This document shows, piece by piece, positions 32,506 to 44,189 of a stretch of DNA of 64,000 nucleotides. Below the pieces are notes generated by a model. That model searched no databases. It was not told the origin of the DNA and saw only the letters and a list, made by a program, of their open reading frames with translations. The first letter of the stretch is position 1, and the number at the start of each line of letters is the position of its first letter. Position numbers and translations under genes: made by a program. Source of the stretch: Meconema thalassinum (Eukaryota > Arthropoda > Insecta > Orthoptera > Tettigoniidae); assembly GCA_946902985.2 (NCBI GenBank), contig OX336388.2, positions 1,211,890,609-1,211,954,608 on the forward strand. The letters run 5' to 3'.

Positions 32506-34984
32506 TAATTAATTTATTAATGAAATGTCTGTTTTGCTTCTGCGAGAGCGTAGTAAAAGGAGGGAAGTTCAACGATTAATCGACAAAATAATTAAGCAAT
32601 TTTTCGACCAACCAATTAATCGAATAAATGACAGAAAGATTAATCGTTATTTAAGCAATTAACCGGTTTTAATGCTTCGGTCTATCGATTATTCGATAAC
32701 TGGAATTAATCGATTAAAAGTACCAGCCCTAATAGAAAGTAAGGTCGTTGTTTTGCGCAGAACGTACAAGTTTCACATCAAGAGTTCAAGTATTTCATGG
32801 ATTCAAGGAGTAATTTTAATTCTAAAATTTTCCATAGAATTAATTACGCCTTTCATGTTATCAATGTTCCGGTCTCAGTCAAACTCAGATATTTCAGTGA
32901 CTTCAATATCCAGCTCTACCAAGAAAGTTAATCCTGGTCTGGAGACTAGAACGGGGAACATTCAGCCAATGTGAGACAGAACTGAGAACAGGGTGGATTC
33001 GACGAGGTATGGGGAAGGCATGTATGCTAGCGAGATTTTTTTATACCCTCATGCTTAAATCTACCTAGGCACTTTATCTACTACAGTATTTTAACGTCGA
33101 TATAAACAAAAGTCGGAGCTCAACTAATAGCCCAAATTGTTATTGCTATTAGTAGTTTATGATGAGCGATTTCCTAAATCGATTTCTAGTTTTCTAAAGT
33201 TTACTCTTTCCTTGTTTCAGGTATGTGCAAGTGACAAGCTGATCAACTCCAGTCAGGAATATACAATGTGATTTAGAAGGTAAGGTCAAGACTTACAGAG
33301 GAACTCAGAAAAATATTGAATAGGAATACACATCATAAGACATGCATCCTGAGCTGAAATGCCTGCTGGCCTGTTCGAAGCTTACCAGATGTACATCAGA
33401 CGAGCGAGTGTCCGGTGTGACACAGATTGATTTCGTGACATTGGAGACCGATGAATACACACATAACCTACCAGGTGAGATAGAGTGATAGGTTATAGGG
33501 ACAGGCCGGATATGAACATGGCGCTGACAGCGAGTTGCTTCAAGCAATGGTCAGCAAATAGAGCAAGGTGTCGTATGATATAATGCCGAAGCAGATAAAG
33601 CCAATATAAGAGGAGAAATGACACATAATTCAACTAAAATGATCAGCTTTTCAATCAATATGTTGGGATCACTTAGGATAGTATCTCAACAAAACAGAAA
33701 GTATGAAGTTATCAGTTAGTATCATACTTCTCCACATGCAATTCCACTTTCTATCACATGAAGATTTCAGAGGATGTGGATTCCTACTTGAAGTATATTC
33801 TACTGAATATGTCTATACGCTTTCTTAACTTTGGCTTGAGCCTACTGAGTGGCCCTGTTTAATAACTAAGTAGGTAGCCCTGTAACAAGAAAAAGTAAAA
33901 AGAAAATATCATCTCCAGTTTAAGAATTGAAAAAGAACATACTTGTAGTTCACATAGAGACATGAGATATGCTTCTACGCATAGGAAACCATATCGAATT
34001 TCCCTACATCTCATTGTCCGACCTCGTGGGTAAGTGAGCAGCATATTGGAGGGCACGAAGGTTTTAAGATTTGATTCCTCGACCCGTCCTGGCGATTTTA
34101 ATACCCAATGGCTAATTCCTATTGCTCGGGGAATTGGAGTTGAAAGTTTGTTGTAACCTCCTCATGACGCACAAGTACCGTGACACATGGGTGTCAGTTC
34201 GGAAGGCGAGCATCAGGCCTCTTCGGAGGCCACGCGTCATTATTCCCTTTTATTTACGGATTTAATCATAAAAACTGGTATAGGGAACGATTTATCTTTT
34301 GTTACTTTATTTACGGATTTGACACATCTTAGTAATCAGTTCCGTGTACTTGGATGGTTTTTGTATTGGTTTGATAATTATATTTTTTTGGTAATTGCAG
34401 CAAATAACTATTTTTTGGAGGCAAGGATTGGGTTAGGTGAACTGGATCTAGACATTTGGAAGCATCCTGGAATACATCTGAAGGCAGTGTGGAAAGTCCC
34501 GTGATGAAAACAACCCACAATACCGCTTACAGCACAGGAATTCAAACCACAAATCTCCAGACTTTTAGCTCCTTATTTCAGACATAGATTGTCGCTTAAC
34601 GCGCCAGGATTTGCTGTCAGGTGCAATTATTTAATTGATATTTCTATCTCGTTTCGATTCTCGGTGTTAAAGTTAATCCTTCCCATGTCTGTGGGATTGG
34701 CATCTCTATCCTGCAAACGCACAAATACTTCTCATAGTCTTAAATATTTGTCCGGCAGAGTTGGCGCGCCTCTTTAATGGGCGATAGCCCCAGATTACAG
34801 TGGCAAGAAATATCTTGTACGGTAATGTTGGGGGAGCGTCAGCTTGTATGGTCATTTCATTATTGATTACTCCCATTTAGTGCGGTGCTGCTGTGGTCTT
34901 ATTTCCTTCATTACTGGATATTCACAAATAATGTTATAATATAATCGTCGGGAATATTTGTTATGAAATATGCATTTGATTTGT
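32506..34984. other. Mostly unassigned; SINE scraps
   Basis: 32935-33005 (CTGGAGACTAGAACGGGGAA, CAGAACTGA) resembles the body of the SINEs at 10868 and 53258. About 34020-34150 has a weak tRNA-like head (GTGGGTAAGTGAGCAGC, GATTTGATTCC). 33221-33280 lies between an AG and a GTAAG but has stops in all frames. No gene is supported. Confidence 0.4.
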
Positions 34985-35155
34985 CCTGACAGGCCCCTGT
35001 CATTTACTTCGGAGTAAAAGTTGTAAACCGCGGAAAACCACTTTAAGATGGCTGAGGTAGGAATTGAATCCACTTCTTATCAGATCTGCCTCACAAGGGC
35101 ACTGCACCCCGTTGCAACCCTCAGACTTAAATTTCTTGGCAGAGTCAGGTGGGTT
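34985..35155 (-). mobile_element. SINE fragment
   Basis: Contains GTAAACCGCGGAAAACCACTT and GGCTGAGGTAGGAATTGAAT, matching 1800-1990 in the same orientation, and the start of the same body inverted at 10950-11060. Head and tail are incomplete. Confidence 0.6.
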
Positions 35156-35629
35156 CACGAATAATAATAATCTACTCGAAAAGTAGACATGATGGTTATT
35201 ATTCTTCTTACTCCCACTCCCTCTTACCTCATCTCCCTCTCTCCTTGACCGCCAGTCTCGTAGCCCGCCTCATCATGTGGGTTTGTCACCACGATACCAC
35301 GGTGCTATACAGCGGTAAATCTCCCTCTACCGGGTTTCGAACAGATGCACATTCCAGCGAGTAGTTTCATAATCCATGACATCACCACCATAGAACAAGT
35401 CTAATGTTTTCAAAGTAGACTGAACTGAAGAACTTTGTAAATGAGGTGAAAAACAAGACCCTGAGCACCTTCTGAATTGCAGCATGTTACCAAGACCATG
35501 TGCTAAGCAGGACTTGATAGAAGCTTATGACTGTGCCATTCTAACAGTTGAACACTGGAGAAATGAAATTTAGTGCAATTTTAATGTATATTTGTATGTG
35601 TTTTGGACTCGGATAAATAAAGGCAAGGC
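35156..35629. other. No recognised feature
   Basis: Short AATAATAAT run at 35160-35170, otherwise nothing seen. Confidence 0.45.
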
Positions 35630-36508
35630 TGCAACTTATCACCCATACTTTTCAATCTTTACATTGAACAAGCAATGAAGGAAATTGGAGAAAAATGTAA
35701 AGTGGGAGTGAAGATTCAAGGAGAAATAATTTCAACTCCGAGATTTTCCGATGACATAGTCATCTTGGCCGACACGCCTGAGGATTTGAATGATTTTTTT
35801 AATGGTATGGACTCCGTCTTGAAGAAAGAATTCAAGATGAAAATTAATAATTGTGAAACAAAAACATTGGAATGCAGCCGAAATAAATCAGAAACCTCTA
35901 TGGACATCAAATTGGCAGGTGAAAAACTAAAGGAAGTAGGAGAATTCTGTTACTTAGGAAGCAAAATAACCAGTGATGGACGAAGCAATGAGGATATAAA
36001 AAGTAGGTTAGTTCAGGCAAGGAAAGCATTTCTACAGAAAAGGAATCTGTTGACATCGAATATAGATGTAGGTATTAGGAAGTCATTTTTGAAGGCCTTT
36101 GTCTGGAGCGTGGCGCTCTATGGAAGTGAAACTTGTACTATTGGTGCAGCAGAAAAGAGGAGAATTGAAGCGTTTGAAATGTGGTGTTACAGGAGAATGA
36201 TGAAGATCAGATGGGTAGATAGAGTTACAAACGAAGAGGTATTGAGACTAGTGAGAGAGGAGAGATGTTTCTGGCGACTGCTAATGAAGAGAAGAGATAG
36301 GTTGGTAGGACACATACTAAGACACCCAGGAATAGCAAGCTTAGTTATGGAAGGAAGGTTTGAGGACAAGAACTGTAGGGGTAGACAAAGGTTAGAATAT
36401 GTTAAACAGATTGCCTCGGATGTAGGGTGTGGTAGCTATGTAGAGATGAAACGATTATCTCAGGACAGGGAGGCATGGAGAGCTGCATCAAACCAGTCAA
36501 AGGACTGA
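35630..36508 (+). pseudogene. 5'-truncated LINE RT, open reading frame
   Basis: An uninterrupted frame from about 35630 (CNLSPILFNLYIEQAM) to the stop at 36508 encodes the palm, thumb and C-terminal tail of a non-LTR reverse transcriptase. The active site reads FSDDIVILA (residues 24-32 of the part beginning at Met 35675), with Ser where Ala is usual. YLGSKITSDG (about 94-103), SVALYGSETCTIG (about 145-157) and a GHILRHPGI block follow. The start of the RT and the endonuclease are missing, so this is a dead-on-arrival 5' truncation, but the lack of stops over 293 codons suggests a young copy. It ends in (AAC)n. It is a different family from the (AAT)n and (GAT)n LINEs. Confidence 0.85.
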
Positions 36509-36513
36509 GGACT

Positions 36514-36516
<3 letters not shown>

Positions 36517-36543
<27 letters not shown>
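36517..36543 (+). repeat. (AAC)n LINE tail
   Basis: Nine AAC repeats follow the LINE stop codon after 'GGACTTA', acting as its 3' tail. Confidence 0.9.
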
Positions 36544-36544
<1 letters not shown>

Positions 36545-36738
36545 ATAAAGGTAAACTGAGAGGGGGAGGGAAGGAAATAAGATTATTATAGTTGCTGGGA
36601 GCCAAAATTATAGAAGGGTGCTGTTAAAATGAAGAGTGGTGTTTAATGACTGACATAATGGTGCATGAAAGCAATAGTGGTAAATAATGGAACTCGTGGC
36701 ATGTCTGTATGTCTTCAGAAAAAGAAAGACTCCTTTAA

Positions 36739-37286
36739 CCCTTAATTACTAAACATTCGTCTAAGAGACTACGTATGTTGGCAACACTGTGGATTACGCC
36801 ATTTCTGCTCAGGTAGGGGGCGCAGTATTTCCAGCAACTCTATTACAACACCAGTGTTGCATGAATCATTGTTGAGGTAGGTTGAATTGTTTCTCTAACA
36901 AGGAACCAAGGTTGTCTGAGGTACGAGTGTTTAGTACGTTATATTGAGAATGAAACCAGAGTGTAATACATTTAAACTCTGATAAGCATTATGTTGACTA
37001 TTAAGTTACAAAAACAAATTATGGACACAGTGCCACAAAAGTACAGGAAGACTTTCTGGCTTTTGACCCTCACAAATGTGTCGCATGACACGGTTCTTGT
37101 TTGCCAGGAATGTGATAACGCATGGAAATGCAAAAGCTCGAAGAAAATCTTTGCAATATTACTATGTGTTCATAATATATTTAAACTAGATTGCATAAGA
37201 AAGAATTGTTGAGCTAGCTATGATCGTAGTCTCTAGGACGAATGTTTAGAAACAACGTCAGTCACATACAGTTTAGTAATTAAGGG
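36739..37286 (+). mobile_element. piggyBac-type MITE
   Basis: TTAA lies at 36735-36738 and 37287-37290, the target duplication of piggyBac. Both ends are CCCTTAATTACTAAAC. A second inverted pair, AAACATTCGTC-TAGAGACTACG, joins the left end directly but stands 22-23 bases in from the right end. That asymmetry is a piggyBac hallmark. The 548-bp interior has an open frame (36991-37212, 73 codons) that could be a transposase scrap with a few cysteines, not certain. Confidence 0.9.
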
Positions 37287-37435
37287 TTAATATCTCCGAA
37301 GTAGGAGGTAAGGGATTCTAAAATATACGTAATTATAAAATTGAGCCTTCAGCAGAGTGGATGCTGATTTAGCATCTTAAAACATTCGAACAGATTTAAT
37401 TAGTAGTAACCATTAAAACCAGAGGAATGGTATTT

Positions 37436-38275
37436 ATTAGCCTACTTTTGATTTTTCCAAAATATGAAAGTAGACCTATGAGATCTACACGGACAAAAAG
37501 TTGTCAGTCTGTCAGTGTGTGAGTGTGTGTGAGTTTGTATATCCGCCCCCTCCCCCCCTATCAATTCAAACACGACGAGATGGAATTAAACAAAATTTGG
37601 TACAGAGGGAGCACTTGCAAAGGGCACCTCAATGGCTTGTTTTACTGTGTATCGCCGCCATCCTTACCAAAACTGAATGGTGGCCACTCAAACGTTCAAA
37701 ACGTAAAATCGAATTACGACTAAATTAATCATCCCATCTCTACCAAATTTGATAAATACATACCTTCATATAGGACGCATCTTTCGCCCAAACTACAAGG
37801 TCATCAGCCGTGCCATTTCAATATGGCGGACGTGTAAATCATTATAATCAATAACTTAGGACCCACCATTTCCGATTATTGAACCGAGGGTGGTTTAAGT
37901 ATCCTAAATGACGTGACCCGTTGGCTATTATCATTTTATTATTATAATTTATTACTGTACCACTGACTTAGAAGAGCTGAGTCGTCTCAGTCACTTGACA
38001 AGAAGGCAGATGATCTCTCGTGCCTCACTAGTTTGAGTATTGCATGCAATATAGCCTACTGATAGAAATAATACAAACTTTGTATGCAATAATTTACAAT
38101 GAAAATACAGTATACTGCACTGAAGAAATCGTATACGGTACTCTAAGTCATTATTTGCTAAGACGTATGTAAGTCGATTGATAACGATAAACTTTAGTGG
38201 ACGTGTTAGGTTCTGTGGTAGAGCATTAATCTTTTACCCGTTCGGCCGGGGCTCGAAACCTATCAGAGTTGGGTT
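37436..38275 (+). repeat. Composite dispersed repeat with tRNA-like end
   Basis: Aligns in the same orientation with 63124-64000 over its whole length: ATTAGCCTACTTT start, TG-rich stretch, CCCCCTATCAATTC, AAATTTGGTACAGAGG, ATCGCCGCCATC, TAGGACGCATCTT, AGCTGAGTCGTCTC and ATTATTTGCTAA. It ends in a tRNA-like module (GTGGTAGAGCATTAATC, then GGCTCGAAACC). No coding seen. Confidence 0.75.
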
Positions 38276-39205
38276 TCTTTGTTTAAATATTTTTATATTT
38301 ATTGTTTTGTAATGACTCAGACGTTATATAATTAAGCGTAACATATTGCATGTTACAATGGAAAATAAATATTTAATTAAAACTACGTTTGCTACGAGAG
38401 AGACATCTAACAGCAACCAGATGACCTACTGATATCGCGTCAGGAGATGGCAGTCCAACACGCTGTGACGGGGTGCGGGGGGGGGGGGGTCTTGCAGTAC
38501 GCATGCGCGGCCATCATATTCCAAACTTAAATATATCGGCTTCGCGCATGCCAATCGCTGTTGTTGCAGCACACGACACGCAGCCAGTGAAAGAAGGAAT
38601 GTGCTGAGTGAGTGAAACAAGTAGTGACTAACTTAATGTTTTTGGAATGCGCCTTACGCAGTGAGCGGGAAGACATCTGCAGTTCAAAACCAACTGCCAA
38701 CTCCTGGCGCGATATCAGTATGTGGGTGACAATCACGGCCAACTGGATGCGAGCCGCACTCTGCGGCCTGGACATTCACAGTTGGAACCAATGCTAAAGG
38801 TAAATTGAAAAGTTTCCTCTTATGGCCGCTAGAATGCACCCGCCCTATTAGGGTTATCTTAAGCAAAACTTTTCCGCCAGATGTCATGACTGTTCTATGT
38901 GGAACTCCATTGGTTTGCCTTCCGTTGGCATGCTATACGCATTGAATTTGAAGAATGACAAGTTAATAATTCGATATTCTTTTATTTTAAAGCGTTTGTA
39001 CCAGCCTACTGTGTGTTATTTGAAAATGTTATTTGAACTAAAGAACAAAACGATCCCACACAGTACCTGTACGCTATCTGTTGGTGCTAGTTCAAGATAT
39101 TTAATACTTGTATTGCAGCCAAATAGCCATCGAACATAAGGAATGAACATGTACACTAATATTTTGCTCTGACGCTTTGAATTGCATAGTCTTTGATAGT
39201 TTTCT
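38276..39205. other. No firm feature; G run and a short match to copy A
   Basis: A G run is at 38476-38489. Bases 38742-38756 are identical to 22786-22800 in the ORF of copy A and in an open frame (ANWMRA against RDWMRA), perhaps a scrap of the same gene. Nothing else seen. Confidence 0.35.
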
Positions 39206-40164
39206 TTAACTACGGAGCTCTAGGTGGTAGCGTTCACATGCTTGTCCACATAGTAGACATTCACACGTCACTGTAGGGTCATGGCAAGATTTGTTAATAC
39301 AAATAAGGTGGTGAAAACCATGGACAGCCAGACGTGTAAACACATGCCGCAACTCAAAGTTGGCTGTTGTCCACGTCCGGTCGATCATGGCTCCGGTTCC
39401 ATAAAATTCTTCAGGTATGTCTTTATTCTTTTTCTTCAATGATTTTAGTAGCTTTTCCGAGCCTCTGGTGCACAGATTATCCTCTGGTGTTTGATGGCGG
39501 CTTCGGTGGCGTAGTTGGTAGCATGCTGAGCTTCTATGCCCAAGATAGCGGGTTCAAACCCGGCCGAAGCCGTCGGATTTTTTAAGAGCGTTAAAAATCC
39601 CTCAGTATGCCTTCCTTCGGAGGGGAAGTAAAGCCGGCGGTCCCATGTCATAGATTTATGGCATGTTAAAGATCTTTCCACTAATTACACCTGTGTGAAA
39701 CTAAATTGGATAGGTTAAGAATGTAAACAACGCTCTTAGGTTGCTACGTTCGTTGCCAAGAGCCGACTGCGGTGGCGTCTAGTAGCTAGTTCTGAACTAG
39801 GCCTAGTAGTCGTTGACGGTGGCGTTTGGCGGCAAAAGTAGGAACTATTTGAAAATTCAAAGTTGCAGTCCCTACTTGAATTAAAAAAACAGATACACAC
39901 ACTAATACAGTCATCACAATTAACACCGGTTATCAGACAGATTCTACACACACCCAAAGTACACGGGGCTACATGACCGCGTTGTCGCAGCCCCTTAACT
40001 AAGGAACCAACCAACCAACCAGGTGTTTGATAGAGGTAAATAGTTTCTAAGGTCTTCAACCAAGAAATGATTTGATTATACTCCTTGATACAGACAGTTA
40101 CAAGTAAACCCATACATTTAGGAGAGAGTAGGCTGTTGTGTTCTTTGCTGAACATCTTGTTCAT
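39206..40164 (-). pseudogene. Small conserved Cys/His protein, copy B, split by SINE
   Basis: The conserved part (39206-39439) has EFYGTG, Trp, FELRH, TRLAVHGFHHLI, NKS and a CECLLC...CERYH cluster, then ends. It is about 55% identical to 22734-22991. Going upstream the frame stays open to the SINE at 39496. Beyond the SINE it resumes without a shift to an ATG at 40164, where an in-frame TAA lies six bases upstream. Leaving out the SINE and one copy of the 10-bp target duplication gives 423 bases, exactly 141 codons. So a single 140-residue gene was broken by the insertion. Function unknown. A viral origin (Ac81-like) is a guess from residue pattern. It now cannot encode the whole protein. 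Confidence 0.65.
39496..40021 (+). mobile_element. Complete tRNA-derived SINE with TSD
   Basis: GGTGTTTGAT flanks it at 39486-39495 and 40022-40031. The head GCGGCTTCGGTGGCGTAGTT carries an A box (GTGGCGTAGTTGG) and B box (GGGTTCAAACCC at about 39548-39559). The 3' end reads CAGCCCCTTAACTAAGGAAC and (CAAC)n. It is the best full-length copy of the family (526 bp) and interrupts the ORF of copy B. Confidence 0.95.
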
Positions 40165-40213
40165 TAATTAATTTATATATTTATGTTTGTATATTTTGTA
40201 TTTATTTATACTT

Positions 40214-40245
<32 letters not shown>

Positions 40246-41752
40246 ATTCACAGTACTTTTATCCAACAGCAGCAAGGCGATGCAATGTTCACTTAATGAG
40301 ATCTGTTCTGAACCATTAGAAGAGCACTTTGAACTCTCCAAAGGTCAATTAAATCGGTGAAATACATTACGTACTGTCGCCTTGCCACTGCTGTTCATCC
40401 TAGGAAATGAAACCCTAAATAAGCCCATCTCCCTTGCATCTGCATTCTGTGTGATGCATAAGGGATGAATACTGGCATAGTTAATATGGTGAGGAATTTT
40501 GTCACGTCCCAGCAGGTTTCTCCCCCCCCCCCCCCCTTCCCCAGTTAGTATTGTGTCATTAGTGATGATGATGCCATGATGATGATGGTGATGATGATGA
40601 TAGTCCTGTTTTGAATATAGATGTATGTTATGAATTCCCATCATATCATGAAGCAGAAGAGAAATCCATCTCTAACACTCCTCTCTACTGTGCAGTATCT
40701 CTTCTGGCTCATTAAATCATTTAGCGCGGACAATGGCGTCAGACAGGGGACGCTTGTGCATTGTCATCGCCCTGAGTGGGCCGATAAACAGGCGAGCCAA
40801 TCACGTGTGAACAATACAGTTCCCTCAAAGGTTATGCGTGCCAAGTAGCACAAACAACACTGGGATGGGGTGTGGGGTTTGATGGACAAGGAAGAGGACG
40901 AACAAGCAAATGTTTGTTGTAATGCCCTTGCTTTGTGCGAACAAAGTCAATATTTTTGGAAACCTTTTGACTTGTTTCGTTAGTCACAACGTATACAGAA
41001 TGGTTGGATAAACTCCAGTAAAGTGTTTGTCAGCTTTAGTGCATGGTAGAATTTTGCAATAAACTTACTAGTATTGGGAGACGGCATATAGGTTTAGCTA
41101 AAAGATGATACTGAATTCAGCAATATATAACTAAAGTGGCAAACGGACAATATACAACCTGATTATTAGACACCTAACTGACACTCCAGATAAATATTTC
41201 TAAGATCATATTAAATAATATTTTCATAAAAATATCTGATGATTGATGGAGATGTTACAAGAAATAGAATATCGGAGAAGTTACGAAAGGCTTAAATTTT
41301 GATTCATTTAAACATTTCGAACATATATCCCTTGAAGTGTACTCGTCGTTAACCCGGCAGTGGTCGCGGAGTAATTTCGGGGTAAGTGGTCGTGGGTGAG
41401 ACTTGTACTTACCTTCGTAATTTGAAGGTTTATACACAAATAATTGTTTTGAAAGTCACGGTAATACGTTTATTTGCTTTCGTGATGTACATATACCTCA
41501 TCCACGGAATCTGTGAAGTAGGTTTGCGCATGACGTCACACGGAGGAAGTGAAAAGAGAATGCGATGGGTGGAGCTTGGCAGCCCACAGCCATTACAAGA
41601 GTTGGTAGAAGCCAAGGTCGCACCTCCCTCCTGCGCTAATTATTCAGTGGCATCGCACCTCATTGGACCATTCAACCGAGTCACTCCTGTCCGCAGACTA
41701 CGTGCAATCACACTGGCACTTTACAGATTGCTTGGACTTCAAATTTGCCAGA
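40032..41752. other. No recognised feature beyond copy B; simple repeats
   Basis: Past the copy-B ORF (to 40164) there is a (TTTA)n run at about 40200-40245, a C run at 40511-40526, and GAT-type repeats at 40563-40600. No gene is supported. Confidence 0.5.
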
Positions 41753-41767
41753 CCAATATGCAGAATT

Positions 41768-42085
41768 GAAAAATCCACAGCTTCCAGTCTCCGACCGGGT
41801 CAGGAATGGAAGGAATGATGCCCCCATCTAGCGGCAAGGATATGAACGGTGCCGGCTGCCGAAGCCTGTCCCTCTGGGGCAATGATTAAATGAATGACAG
41901 ATATAATGAAATGATAGTGGAGAGTGTTGTTGGAATGACATTTTGACAGGGAAAACCGGAGTACCCGGAGAAAAACCTGTCTGTCTCCGTTTTGTCCAGC
42001 ACAGATCTCACACGGAATGACCGGGATTTGGGTCACGGACCCAGTGGTGAGAGGCTGGCGTGCTGCCGCCTATGCCACGGAGGCT
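41768..42085 (-). mobile_element. tRNA-derived SINE with 15-bp TSD
   Basis: CCAATATGCAGAATT stands at 41753-41767 and again at 42086-42100, a perfect target duplication. The minus strand starts GAGCCTCCGTGGCATAGGCG (A-box-like) with a degenerate B box (GACCCAAATCCCGG). The body runs through 'TTTTTCTCCGGGTACTCCGG' to the low end. Confidence 0.9.
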
Positions 42086-42100
42086 CCAATATGCAGAATT

Positions 42101-42783
42101 AAACGTTCTAAATCAGAGCTCTCTAAATACCGCATGTTAATATATTCTCTGGAAGACAGTCTCATTTATTAAGCATAAATACAACATGGACGTTTACATG
42201 GGAAAGCAACCCTTTGGACCTTAGTCTGTTGTGAACAAGCCTGCAGAGGTTGTCAAACGACTAGCATATCCTAATGAGAATACTGGAAGAATCTCCACTG
42301 TGGATAATTATTTTTCATCGGTTTCCCTGGCTTTTAGACTTGCCGAAGAAAGGATTGACAGAAGTGGAAACTGTTAGAAAAAATAAGGCAGGGATTGCCC
42401 AATAGTCTTCTGCATTCACATGAGAAACCTTCAAAACGTCGGAGAGATATGATAGGCCAAATAACGCAGTTATTTTTTCACAGTCAGTGTTTCGAACGTC
42501 CCCTTCATGTGCGTAATTTTCATGCAATTTTGCAATCCACAATTTCTTGACTATTTTCCTGAGGAAAAATCAGTCTCCAGGCCTCACTGCGGGAGGTTGC
42601 ATTTTTTGTCATCATTTACTCCAGGAAGGCACCGAACAAGGTTCTTGTGTCTTTTTTTTATTTTTTTGTAACGTATTGTGGGCAATGGATGTACCAAGTT
42701 GTGCGTCCATCTTTCCCCGAGTGCTGTGCACCAGCATTATTCAATTCATAACCACAAATATGTGAAGTACTTCTTCCTCTTTC
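42101..42783. other. No recognised feature
   Basis: No coding or repeat structure recognised. Confidence 0.45.
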
Positions 42784-43040
42784 CTAGCGTTTATCCCAGT
42801 ACGGGGTCCGCTGCTCTACTACATCATATCCATTTTTCCTGCCATTGACATCTGCAGGTTGTAAGGCAACATCATGCATATCTGTTTTAATGTTGTCGAT
42901 CCAACGCTTCGCAAGCCGTCCGCGTGGTCGCATTCCACTTGAATCACTAAATTCTATATTATCCTCTTCGTCTTCGCTAGCACTGCCAACTTCCAACAAA
43001 TTATCTGCCTCACCATTTCTTCTTAATTCGTGCTCCACCT
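42784..43040 (-). pseudogene. LINE C-terminal fragment
   Basis: An open stretch ending at 42784 reads MRPRGRLAKRWIDNIKTDM and, near the end, a TPYWDKR motif. This R-x-RGR-x-x-RW-hD-x-I-x-x-D block is the usual C-terminal signature of several insect non-LTR retrotransposons. It is preceded by a short acidic stretch (SEDEEDNIEFSDS) not seen in the other copies. The RT palm is absent. About 84 codons, 5'-truncated. Confidence 0.6.
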
Positions 43041-43394
43041 TGTCCTACCATACCATAACCTGTTCCTATAGTTTATTAGCCATTTTTTCATTTACTAGAG
43101 AATAAACTATACAATGAAAAGTAACAAAAAATAGTTACGTTTATAGTCCCGGGTGAGGGAAAGTCTCACTTCTCTGCAAGCGCGCACAATAATAGTAACC
43201 GTGTGAATGTTTCAAGTGATAACTTGCTATTGTTGCGGGAGGTGTCTCGTTATGCCCTCTACTAGTAATGCCCAGGAGGGTAGGTGAATCCGCATGCGGG
43301 TTGCGAAGTTACATTCAAGACATTTCCAAAGTGAGACAATCCCTTCCCCGGGACGACTGCCGGTTAATAGGCATATTTTTGTGTGTTGGTAAAT

Positions 43395-43545
43395 TGATCC
43401 GATCGCGAAAACCAATATTAACAGCTGATGGGACCCGACCCGACGCGTTGACCACGTGTCACCCCATAATCTGCAGGGAGCTGCCGCTTGGTAGGCCTAG
43501 GTCATTCTAAAGGCTGTTTTTCCACGGGATTTTAATTTATAGTAA
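43395..43545 (+). mobile_element. SINE 3' fragment
   Basis: GACCCGACGCGTTGACCACG, TGTCACCCC, ATCTGCAGG and CGCTTGGTAGGCCTAGG match the second half of the SINE at 1253-1567. The head is missing. Confidence 0.7.
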
Positions 43546-44189
43546 ACATTGAAGGACCCCTTGTTTGATCTACATCAGTAGTCCTCACTGTTTTATCCCT
43601 AGCCTTGTCCTCTAGGTAGTGTTGGATTAGCGATTCAATGACTGCCATAAGCTCTGAGTTAATTTACAGTCTTCCTTTTAGTGGACATAAACCTCCCCAT
43701 ACACTCATTGCTTTCCTTTAGACTTTGCTTTATACGTTAAGAGACCTGTAAACCTATTAAAAATAAATCGTGTAAACATTGAACGATGTGGGAGATAGTT
43801 TCGTTTGGGAACTAGCAGAATAATTAACCTCTCAACATAATTCCGTGTCTCAGAACAATAAACCGGCGCTAAGCAACATTTTCGTACCGTGGCGTCTCCT
43901 TGCGAAAGTCTGAGAGTGCCCGGCGGTGGAAGTCGATATCGCGTGCTCCGAGGTCATGAGGAAAGCTCTCCCTTGTCTCCCGTCCAATGAGATAAAATAG
44001 TTACAGGGCACTGCTTGCGAATTTATTATTTAATTTAAAATTACATGAGCTGTTACTATCTTATGTAGTACAGTACTACCGGAGTTTAAGTTGGAGTTGC
44101 TCTCATTACAGGTCACGAGTGTTGAGCAGTAGTCTCAGATTTTGACGTGAATATGTTTGCAGCATGTAAGGGCCACATTCTAAAATAAA
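43546..44189. other. No recognised feature
   Basis: Nothing identified. Confidence 0.45.

Noticed and set aside
40345..40644. 99-codon ORF with His and Gly runs
   Set aside because: Composed of GAT-type repeats and a C run. An artefact of simple sequence.
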